In this document: positions 1 through 5,198 of the stretch, one piece after another
Layout: every line of letters begins with the position of its first letter
Numbering within the stretch: the first letter of the stretch is position 1
Assembly (NCBI GenBank): GCA_045641345.1
Contig: JAZUGR010000023.1
Coordinates: 1 to 14,993, forward strand
Origin: Cacconaster sp045641345
Lineage (GTDB): Bacteria; Bacteroidota; Bacteroidia; Bacteroidales; UBA932
Direction: 5' to 3'
Length of the DNA: 14,993 nt
The notes under the pieces: generated by a model
Database searches by the model: none
What the model was told of the DNA's origin: nothing
What the model saw: the letters and a program-made list of their open reading frames with translations, nothing else
Program-made: the position numbers and the translations under genes

Positions 1-125
1 ATGGGCAGGAGTATGTGGAGGAAGGCAACAAAAAATACAAGCAGAGGCTCGAAGACAGGGAGAAAGCATTGCTTGAAAAGCTTGCAAGGAAACATAACGT
101 TACGCTCTTGCCTGCCTCTGCGTAA
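1..125 (+). CDS. 3' end of an unidentified gene (partial)
   Basis: The frame beginning at base 3 is open from the window edge and stops with TAA at 123-125, giving the last 40 residues of a protein that starts outside the window. The tail is very charged and predicted helical (EYVEEGNKKYKQRLEDRE, then KALLEKLARKHNVTLLPASA). This is a more coding-like reading than the frame-1 ORF starting at base 1, whose product is Arg/Ser/Leu-rich and low in acidic residues. The tail loosely resembles C-terminal ends I associate with some insertion-sequence transposases, but this is recall only and the family cannot be named from 40 residues. The context (AT-rich, followed by palindromes and a toxin-antitoxin-like pair) fits an accessory region. 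Confidence 0.5.
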   Translation, partial: GQEYVEEGNKKYKQRLEDREKALLEKLARKHNVTLLPASA

Positions 126-353
126 ATGTAGTTCATTAGAACTCTTTTTTCTTCAAAAAAAGAGGACATACCTGCTGCAGAGGCCGGTATCTTCTCCTCA
201 AGGCACCTGTGACACCTACTGCGGCGGGAATTTAAAATCGGGGAAACCGAAAATAGGGTTCACCATCCGTCCTGTCCGGGACCGGGAATAGGGTGCTCGG
301 ATATATCCGACAGGATGGTCTTGCGCCGCAGATAAAATTTGCCAAACGACAAC
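126..353. other. Gene-free stretch with nested palindromes
   Basis: No credible coding frame fills this 228-base interval; the frame-1 ORF crossing it has no coding character. It contains a perfect 14-base palindrome, tcggatatatccga (297-310), nested in an imperfect inverted repeat: ccatc plus ctgtccgg within 263-279 pairs with ccgacaggatgg at 307-318, leaving a 4-base bulge. On the minus strand this lies downstream of the DUF2442 gene, so it may form an RNA 3' structure for that transcript, though no T-run follows it. A protein-binding site or a mobile-element end are alternatives. Confidence 0.35.
142..164. other. AT-rich hairpin after the partial gene
   Basis: Nine-base arms ctctttttt (142-150) and aaaaaagag (156-164) flank a 5-base loop, starting 16 bases after the TAA at 123-125. 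The stem is weak (mostly A-T) and contains runs of T and A, so it could act as a poor terminator for the upstream gene. No GC-rich core is present. Function is inference. Confidence 0.3.
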
Positions 354-605
354 TCAGGCAATAATGCCGGCGTGCAACTGGTCAAGCGGGAATATCAAAT
401 CCCAGTCTTCACCCCACACGATATTGCCGTCATCCAGATAAAATTTCCGAAACTCAGTTTCGTTCAGATACTTATTGTATTGCGGATTGGGATGTTTACG
501 TATAAAGTCCCCCACGTCTACAACCTGACTCGAGTTGTCGTTGAACAACAACTCGACACAAAGATTGTCTTTTGCCGTTGCTTCTATTATTGCCAATCCG
601 GACAT
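354..605 (-). CDS. DUF2442 family protein (putative partner of DUF4160)
   Basis: An 83-residue protein of DUF2442 type: an N-terminal beta-rich segment with hydrophobic and acidic alternation (CVELLFNDNSSQVVDVGDF, residues 16-34), then the family's C-terminal signature YLDDGNIVWGEDWDLIFP (57-74). Length is normal for the family. The biochemical role is not established; many genomes carry DUF2442 genes beside DUF4160 genes, and the pair has been proposed to be toxin-antitoxin-like. Here its ATG (603-605) follows the TAA of the DUF4160 gene (606-608) without a single base between, so translation is almost certainly coupled. The region is poorer in GC than the operons to the right, consistent with recent acquisition. 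Confidence 0.8.
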   Translation of the reverse strand: MSGLAIIEATAKDNLCVELLFNDNSSQVVDVGDFIRKHPNPQYNKYLNETEFRKFYLDDGNIVWGEDWDLIFPLDQLHAGIIA

Positions 606-914
606 TTATTTGATTTTTCTGTTGATTCTGGTATTGGAAACAGACTGTTTAAAGACAAAGAACGTTATCCATTTATCTACGATTTCCATCCAATAGTTCT
701 CAATGAACTCAACAACTATGGATATATCTTTATCAGACAGTTGGACAGTGCTGTTCTTTTCCCGTCTGTTGACCGCCACCAGTAAACCATTTTCAATTAT
801 CAAATCAAACACAGACTCCTTTCCCCCTTTCCGAACGTGGATGTGAACAGGTTCGTGCTCATTTGAATAGAAATAAAAAATAAAACCGAAGTATTCAAAA
901 ATCTTCCCCATCAT
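606..914 (-). CDS. DUF4160 family protein (putative toxin-antitoxin-like pair with DUF2442)
   Basis: A 102-residue protein with the DUF4160 signature near its start: YFGFIFYFYSNEHEPVHIHVRKGG (residues 8-31), containing the H-x-P-x-H-x-H pattern typical of this family. A strand-rich middle follows, and the C-terminus is basic (SVSNTRINRKIK). It is slightly longer than the usual 85-90 residues. ATG codons at 912-914 and 909-911 are both possible starts. A minus-strand TATATTTG at 945-952 matches the Bacteroidota -7 box and would give a leader of about 27 bases; no matching -33 TTG lies at the expected distance. No molecular activity is established; the histidine triad invites but does not prove an enzymatic or metal-binding role. 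Confidence 0.8.
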   Translation of the reverse strand: MMGKIFEYFGFIFYFYSNEHEPVHIHVRKGGKESVFDLIIENGLLVAVNRREKNSTVQLSDKDISIVVEFIENYWMEIVDKWITFFVFKQSVSNTRINRKIK

Positions 915-944
915 TCCACCCCCCCAATAAATACTCTAACGATG

Positions 945-952
945 CAAATATA
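945..952 (-). promoter_or_regulatory. Candidate -7 box for the DUF4160-DUF2442 pair
   Basis: TATATTTG on the minus strand is a perfect match to the Bacteroidota -7 consensus TAnnTTTG. It ends about 30 bases before the ATG of the DUF4160 gene. The -33 element is not evident, because the expected place falls inside the left arm of the adjacent inverted repeat (from 975). Confidence 0.45.
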
Positions 953-974
953 AACATTATTCTCCATTTGCATT

Positions 975-1092
975 GCTTCGCAGGATTTCTTTTTCACGGA
1001 CCGGTGACGAGCCCTCCCAAACCCTTCGGGTTCGGGTCCCTCCCACTAAGTCCGTGGGCGGACGGCCCTTTGAAAAAGAAATCCCACGAAGC
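975..1092. repeat. Structured repeat with 21-bp inverted ends, MITE- or RNA-like
   Basis: Arms at 975-995 and 1072-1092 are reverse complements over 21 bases with two adjacent mismatches; the inner 13 bases (ggatttctttttc / gaaaaagaaatcc) are perfect. The 76-base interior is GC-rich and itself folds: cggac (997-1001) pairs with gtccg (1050-1054), aaccc-ttc-gggtt forms a tight hairpin (1020-1032), and cccac (1042-1046) can pair with gtggg (1054-1058). The segment gggttcgggtccc recalls a tRNA T-arm, but no full cloverleaf or CCA end could be drawn. No transposase lies inside. A miniature inverted-repeat element, a tRNA-derived remnant or a structured RNA are the candidates. ORFs crossing it look like translations of the structure rather than genes. 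Confidence 0.55.
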
Positions 1093-1117
1093 GTACTTCA
1101 ATCCCCGGGAATCGAGC

Positions 1118-1147
1118 AAAAGCGGAGAACTCCGAAGAATTCTCCGC
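1118..1147 (-). terminator. Rho-independent terminator of the leftward aminotransferase/CoA-ligase operon
   Basis: Perfect 8-base arms gcggagaa (1122-1129) and ttctccgc (1140-1147) enclose a 10-base loop; read on the minus strand the stem is followed at once by TTTTGC. It lies 169 bases beyond the stop codon of the ACT-domain gene, the last gene of the leftward operon. Confidence 0.6.
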
Positions 1148-1185
1148 AATTGTATGCTACACGGTCGGTTCCCGAACCTTGGCTT

Positions 1186-1266
1186 TCAATTCCAGTTGTC
1201 CACTTCGGGATCGATGTTGATTTCAATCATCTCCTGGTCAGGAGAGGTGTTAAGTGTGACGTTTCC
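1186..1266 (-). pseudogene. Short coding-like remnant in the operon 3' region
   Basis: A minus-strand open stretch of 26 codons runs from just after an in-frame TAA (1267-1269) to TGA (1186-1188). Its second half starts with ATG preceded by CCAGGAG and reads MIEINIDPEVDNWN. The residue mix (VTLNTSPDQEMIEINIDPEV) looks like the tail of a real protein rather than random translation. At 14 codons from the ATG it is too short to be a confident gene. It could be the degraded C-terminal end of a lost downstream gene of the operon, or chance. Confidence 0.25.
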
Positions 1267-1278
1267 TTAAAGCAATAT

Positions 1279-1306
1279 TTCTCCCTATATACACATATAC
1301 GGAGAA
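1279..1306 (-). terminator. Hairpin just after the ACT-domain gene, possible weak terminator
   Basis: ttctcc (1279-1284) pairs with ggagaa (1301-1306), and after one C-C mismatch tatat (1286-1290) pairs with atata (1295-1299) around an acac loop. It begins 10 bases past the stop codon at 1316-1318. On the minus strand it is followed by an imperfect T-rich stretch (ATATTGCTTTAA), so it may stabilise the mRNA end or terminate partially before the stronger hairpin at 1118-1147. Confidence 0.4.
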
Positions 1307-1315
1307 AATGTGGAA

Positions 1316-1723
1316 CTATATAGCGACAGTAGGAAACTTGCGGGTACGGATGATTTCAGCCGCCTTTTCCTCATCTTTCGTACGGAAAATGAGAACGCCT
1401 TTCCCGTTGAAAAGGAAGGAATAGAGATACGAGAGCGAAACCCCCTCATTCGCGAATGCGGAAATGGTGTCCGCAGCGCAACCGGGCACATCCTCCAGCG
1501 AAATGGCGAAAACATCCGTGAGGGAAACGCTCTTGCCGGCCTCCCTGAGGGCATCGTACGCAAGTTGGGGATTGTTGCATATAATCCTGCACACCCCGCT
1601 GTCGGCCGTGTCGGGAAGCGTGGATACAAGAATCTGTATTCCCTTTGCCTTGAGAAGTTGGAACACTTCGACCAGAGAACCTGCGCGGTTTTCGATGAGG
1701 ACTGATATCTGTTTGACTGTCAT
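1316..1723 (-). CDS. Tandem ACT-domain protein (amino-acid-binding regulator)
   Basis: A 135-residue protein made almost wholly of two ACT domains. The first runs from about residue 4 (ISVLIENRAGSLVEVFQLL) to about 65, the second from about 70 (VFAISLEDVPGCAADTISAF) to 130. Each opens with the ACT pattern strand, N/D-x-x-G/P-G turn, helix. ACT domains bind small ligands, usually amino acids, at their interfaces; no catalytic domain is attached, so a stand-alone sensor or allosteric subunit is expected. Its ATG lies two bases after the stop of the CoA ligase gene (1726-1728), so the two proteins are probably made together and may interact. The ligand is unknown; an aromatic or branched-chain amino acid would fit the neighbours (inference). 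Confidence 0.88.
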   Translation of the reverse strand: MTVKQISVLIENRAGSLVEVFQLLKAKGIQILVSTLPDTADSGVCRIICNNPQLAYDALREAGKSVSLTDVFAISLEDVPGCAADTISAFANEGVSLSYLYSFLFNGKGVLIFRTKDEEKAAEIIRTRKFPTVAI

Positions 1724-1725
1724 AA

Positions 1726-3036
1726 TCAGAATTGTTTACGTAAATCTTTTACTCTTACCGCCTTCCCTTCGGACTTGGGTATCGAGCCCCCGGGCACGAG
1801 CTTGACTTCAGGGGTTATGAGGATTTCATCGTGCAGACGGCGCGCAATCTCCTTGGAGAGGCGCTGGATGGATGCGTAATCATCCACGTCCACGTTGCTG
1901 AGCTCAACCTCAACCACCATATAGTCGTTGTCCTCACGGGTTTCGAGTGTAATCAGATAGTCGCTGGCCAGCTCCTTGAACTGCATCAGCACGGTTTCAA
2001 TCTGAATCGGGAAAATATTGACGCCCTTGAGTATTATCATATCGTCGCTGCGACCCTTCATACGGTCGATGCGCCTGTGGTGGCGGCCGCACGGGCACTC
2101 TCCCGGCAGGATGCGGGTCAGGTCACGGGTGCGGTAGCGCAGAAGCGGCATCCCCTCGCGGTTGATGGTGGTGAGCACCAGCTCCCCTATCTCGCCGTCA
2201 GGCACAGGCTCGAGAGTCTTGGGATCGACAATCTCCACTATGTAGTAATCCTCCCAGATATGCATTCCATTCTGCTCGGGGCATTCGAAAGCCACACCTG
2301 GGCCGCACATCTCCGACATTCCGAAAGAGTTGTATGCCTTCACCCCAAGCATATTCTCGATTCGGCGACGGGTATCCTCGCTGTGGGGCTCCGCTCCGAT
2401 TACGAGGGTGCGGAGTTTCGTGTCGCGGCGCGGGTCTATGCCCTGTTCCTGCATCACCTCGAAGATGCGGGCTGCATATGACGGGATGGCGTGCACCACG
2501 GTGGTACCGAAGTCGGTGAAGAACTTGAGCTGGCGCAAGGTATTGCCTGCCGCAGCGGGAACCGTAAGCATCCCGAGCCGCTCAGCCCCATACTGGAATC
2601 CGAGCCCGCCGGTGAACATTCCGTAGCCGGAAGTGTTCTGGAATACGTCTTCAGGGCGGCATCCGACCATCCAGAGACAGCGTGCCACGGCATTGGCCCA
2701 TTGGTCAAGATCCCGGGCGGTATGGAGAACGACGGTAGGAGTGCCCGTCGTGCCCGACGAAGAATGAAGCCTCACGCACTGCGAAAGGGGCACCGAAGCT
2801 ATTCCGAAGGGATAACAATCGCGCAGGTCCTGCTTGGTCGTGAAAGGAATCTTCGACAGGTCATCAAGGCTCCTGATATCTTCAGGCCTCAATCCAGCCT
2901 CCTCGAACCGGCGCCTGTAGAACGGAGAATTCATACAATGCACAAGCGTCTTCTGCAGCCGCGCGAACTGGAGGGTCCTGATCCGGTCTCTCGAAAGAGA
3001 CTCAATCTCCGGATTGTAGAATTTCTGATACGACAT
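1726..3036 (-). CDS. paaK: PaaK-type phenylacetate/aryl-acid CoA ligase (AMP-forming)
   Basis: A 436-residue adenylate-forming enzyme of the phenylacetate-CoA ligase family, about the usual 430-440 residues. Visible motifs in order: the P-loop-like HSSSGTTGTP (91-100), NSFGMSEMCGPG (236-247) corresponding to motif A5, YRTRDL (301-306), the hinge GRSDDMIILKGVNIFP (328-343), and the C-terminal IPKSEGKAVRVKDLR (419-433) with the catalytic lysine. It joins an aryl or aryl-acetic acid to CoA using ATP in the cytoplasm. In Bacteroides such ligases often lie beside indolepyruvate:ferredoxin oxidoreductase genes; here the partner is instead an aminotransferase 22 bases upstream and an ACT protein downstream. 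Exact substrate (phenylacetate, indoleacetate or hydroxyphenylacetate) cannot be read from sequence. Confidence 0.92.
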   Translation of the reverse strand: MSYQKFYNPEIESLSRDRIRTLQFARLQKTLVHCMNSPFYRRRFEEAGLRPEDIRSLDDLSKIPFTTKQDLRDCYPFGIASVPLSQCVRLHSSSGTTGTPTVVLHTARDLDQWANAVARCLWMVGCRPEDVFQNTSGYGMFTGGLGFQYGAERLGMLTVPAAAGNTLRQLKFFTDFGTTVVHAIPSYAARIFEVMQEQGIDPRRDTKLRTLVIGAEPHSEDTRRRIENMLGVKAYNSFGMSEMCGPGVAFECPEQNGMHIWEDYYIVEIVDPKTLEPVPDGEIGELVLTTINREGMPLLRYRTRDLTRILPGECPCGRHHRRIDRMKGRSDDMIILKGVNIFPIQIETVLMQFKELASDYLITLETREDNDYMVVEVELSNVDVDDYASIQRLSKEIARRLHDEILITPEVKLVPGGSIPKSEGKAVRVKDLRKQF

Positions 3037-3058
3037 AATTTATGCCTGATTGCTGCTG

Positions 3059-4369
3059 TTATTGTTTGTTGTCCGCCTCAAATTGGGCCATCCTTTCTTC
3101 CAGAACCGGATAGAGGTCGTCGCCCATACGGCTGACGCATACCCTCACCCCATCCTGAAGGCTGCCCGTGGTGGCAAGATTTATCGAACTCACGCCATAC
3201 GAAAGCAGGGCCACGAGCAGTTCGCTCCCCTTCATCGACCCGTACCCAAGCGAAAAGAAGAACCCGTCGCCTATGGGCTCCGTGACATCGCGGTCGTACA
3301 CTATATGGAAGCCGTGCGAAAGGAAGATATCCTTCATTTTTCTGGCGCGGCGCTCATACTCCCTTGTATCCTCCACGAAATCGATGGTGCCATCGCAGCT
3401 CCTGCGGAGCATCTCGGCATAACCGTACTGGGTGCTGTAAGTGCATCCGCTCGTAATCATATACAGAATCGAGGCTATGAAAGTGGGGCCGAAAATCCCG
3501 CTGTTGCCGTAGCGGGAGGCCAGCGCCTCGTATCTGACATCGAACAGCGAAGGGCTCACGGCCGAGAGGGCGATGCGCTGCCCGGCGTAACTGAATATCT
3601 TGGATGCCGAAAGAAGCAGGATGTAATTGCCGGTATATGCCGAAACTGAAGGAAGATACGGGGGCTCCCAGGGATGGCCGAGATTCTTGCGGTAATCCAT
3701 ACAGAAGTATGCCAGGTCCTCTATCACCACCACGTCGTACTTTGTGGCGAGAGAGCCTATCACGGCGAGTTCCGATTCGTCCAGACATATCCACGCCGGA
3801 TTGTTGGGGTTGGAATAGAGCACTGCAGCTATGTCGCCGCGGGAGAATTCCTCCTCCAGCCTTGCGCGCAGGGCTTCGCCCCTGTAGGGATAAATGTCGA
3901 ACTCGCGCCATTCTATGCCGAGGATGCGCATCTGCGACTTGTTGATGGGGAATCCGGGGCCTATCAGAAGCACCTTGTCCTTTCCGGGGATACGCTGGGT
4001 GCAGGCTATGAAAGAGGCGAACGACCCCTCTACCGCGCCCGTGGTGGGAACTATGCACGAGGAGGGAATGTCCACGTTGATGAAAGCCTTGACAAAGTCG
4101 GATGCCGCGCCCACAAGCTCCGGTATTCCGGCTGCGGCAGGATACTGGGAGCACACGCCGCTGTCGAGGGCGGCCTTTTCGGCTTCGATGCCGTAGCGGT
4201 TGGCCGGCAGGCCTGGAGAGCCCTGGTCCATCCGCAGAAACGGAATCCCGGTTTTCTTTTCGAGATACTGGGCCACCAGTACGATATCGCCTATCGTAGC
4301 CCCGGCCAGATTGGCCACGTTCATTTTCGAACAGGCCTCGGCAATCAGAGAATCGCTAAAGATTTTCAT
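3059..4369 (-). CDS. Fold-type I PLP-dependent aminotransferase (class I/II)
   Basis: With the chosen start the protein has 436 residues. Fold-type I marks are clear: a substrate-loop region QGSPGLPANRYG, YSNPNNPAW (185-193) with the asparagine that contacts PLP, VVVIEDLAYF (213-222) with the aspartate (D218) and tyrosine (Y221), and LLLSASKIFSYAG, whose K257 should form the Schiff base. It would exchange an amino acid and a 2-oxo acid in the cytoplasm; substrate is unknown. The ATG at 4367-4369 is preferred over one 24 bases upstream because AAGGATT precedes it and family homology begins there (MKIFSDSLIAEA). Either start overlaps the end of the omega-amidase gene (stop at 4356), so the two are translationally coupled, which fits a glutamine-transaminase-like role. 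It is not an obvious YbdL-type methionine aminotransferase. Confidence 0.9.
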   Translation of the reverse strand: MKIFSDSLIAEACSKMNVANLAGATIGDIVLVAQYLEKKTGIPFLRMDQGSPGLPANRYGIEAEKAALDSGVCSQYPAAAGIPELVGAASDFVKAFINVDIPSSCIVPTTGAVEGSFASFIACTQRIPGKDKVLLIGPGFPINKSQMRILGIEWREFDIYPYRGEALRARLEEEFSRGDIAAVLYSNPNNPAWICLDESELAVIGSLATKYDVVVIEDLAYFCMDYRKNLGHPWEPPYLPSVSAYTGNYILLLSASKIFSYAGQRIALSAVSPSLFDVRYEALASRYGNSGIFGPTFIASILYMITSGCTYSTQYGYAEMLRRSCDGTIDFVEDTREYERRARKMKDIFLSHGFHIVYDRDVTEPIGDGFFFSLGYGSMKGSELLVALLSYGVSSINLATTGSLQDGVRVCVSRMGDDLYPVLEERMAQFEADNKQ

Positions 4370-5132
4370 TCCAATCCTTGTAATACAGGGCATCCTTCAA
4401 CACGGGGAACTTCTCCCTGAAGGCCTTGAGCGAGTCAAGGTCCAGAGTGGCCGTTGCGACCGAAGCCTCCCCCACAGGGCAGGCGGCAACCGCGGCCCCA
4501 TAAGGGTCTATGACCATCGAGTCCCCCTGATAGACGCAGGATGGATCGCTCCCCACCCTGTTTACCGCAGCCACATAGCACTGGTTCTCTATCGCCCTTG
4601 CAGCGGCAAGTGCCTTCCACGCCCCGGACCGGGGAGAAGGCCAGGAGGCCACGCAGAGCATAACGTCGTATTCGTCGCGGTTGCGGCACCACATCGGAAA
4701 GCGGAGGTCGTAGCACACCGTGAGAAGGAAACGCGCCCCGCGCCACTCCACGATGGTACGGCTGCCCCCCGAAGTGTATCTTAGATGCTCGCCGCCATAT
4801 GTGAAAAGATGCTTCTTGTCGTAGAAGTCGAACGTACCGTCGGGCCTTACGAAGTAGAACCTGTTGCGGAATGAGCCGTCGGCCTGGCGAACGGCGACGC
4901 TTCCGGCCACCGCCCCGCCGAGCGAAGCGGCCTTTGAGCGCATCCACGCCAAAGACGGGAAAGGGTCGTTTTCGGCAACCCCCTCGGGCTCCGTAACGAA
5001 GCCTGTCGAAAACATTTCGGGCAGAACGTAGAGATCGCTCGAGGGAGAACACCCGAGCATCCGTGAGAAAGACTCGAAATTGCCGGACTGGTTACACCAG
5101 AGAATATCGTTCTGGACTATGGTTATCTTCAT
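4356..5132 (-). CDS. yafV: Omega-amidase, YafV-type nitrilase superfamily hydrolase
   Basis: A 258-residue carbon-nitrogen hydrolase closely resembling Escherichia coli YafV in length and motifs. The catalytic triad is visible: E39 in VLPEMFSTGF, K106 in FYDKKHLF and C140 in TVCYDLRFP, with a second conserved glutamate at E115 (GGEH). Omega-amidases of this group hydrolyse 2-oxoglutaramate and 2-oxosuccinamate, the products of glutamine or asparagine transamination, making those reactions irreversible. The ATG at 5130-5132 is chosen because the conserved beta strand KITIVQND follows it directly; another start 30 bases upstream adds ten unlikely residues. The gene is first in the leftward operon and overlaps the aminotransferase gene, supporting a paired transaminase and omega-amidase pathway. 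Confidence 0.93.
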   Translation of the reverse strand: MKITIVQNDILWCNQSGNFESFSRMLGCSPSSDLYVLPEMFSTGFVTEPEGVAENDPFPSLAWMRSKAASLGGAVAGSVAVRQADGSFRNRFYFVRPDGTFDFYDKKHLFTYGGEHLRYTSGGSRTIVEWRGARFLLTVCYDLRFPMWCRNRDEYDVMLCVASWPSPRSGAWKALAAARAIENQCYVAAVNRVGSDPSCVYQGDSMVIDPYGAAVAACPVGEASVATATLDLDSLKAFREKFPVLKDALYYKDWNENL

Positions 5133-5164
5133 GCAGTATCCTTGCAAAGTGCGTTTGAGCACCG

Positions 5165-5195
5165 CGAAATTAACATAAAATGACTATATTTGCAA
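5165..5195 (-). promoter_or_regulatory. Promoter of the leftward omega-amidase operon
   Basis: On the minus strand TTG (5193-5195) is followed by a 20-base spacer and TAATTTCG (5165-5172), a 7 of 8 match to the Bacteroidota -7 box TAnnTTTG. Both spacing and elements fit the sigma-ABfr-type consensus and predict a transcript with about a 25-base leader before the ATG at 5132. The -33 element abuts the rightward operon's -7 box, so the two promoters cannot easily be occupied at once. Confidence 0.55.
5185..5192 (+). promoter_or_regulatory. -7 box of the rightward acyl-CoA synthetase operon
   Basis: TATATTTG is a perfect match to TAnnTTTG and lies six bases before the ATG at 5199. The nearest upstream TTTG (5154-5157) is 27 bases away, longer than the usual 19-23, so a -33 element is weak or missing. 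Transcription would begin at or just before the start codon. Confidence 0.45.
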
Positions 5196-5198
5196 GAT

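Noticed and set aside
1..291. 96-codon plus-strand ORF starting at base 1
   Set aside because: The base-3 frame gives a more protein-like helical tail ending at 125; the base-1 product is Arg/Ser/Leu-rich and runs through palindromic, non-coding-looking sequence.
339..785. 148-codon plus-strand ORF opposite the DUF4160/DUF2442 pair
   Set aside because: Spans both recognisable minus-strand genes; the product has no family signature.
1011..1054. Possible tRNA gene (T-arm-like gggttcgggtccc)
   Set aside because: I could not form a 7-bp acceptor stem, a D-arm, and a 5-bp anticodon stem with 7-base loop together, and no CCA or discriminator end is visible.
968..1323. Plus-strand ORFs of 100 and 116 codons across the repeat
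   Set aside because: Their N-terminal halves are simply translations of the inverted-repeat and hairpin element, and the rest crosses the terminator. Composition is not protein-like and no family is recognised.
1831..2481. 216-codon plus-strand ORF opposite the CoA ligase
   Set aside because: The minus-strand frame carries all the motifs of the PaaK family; this product shows none.
3674..4420. 248-codon plus-strand ORF opposite the aminotransferase
   Set aside because: Shadow of a gene with clear PLP-binding motifs; no independent evidence of coding.
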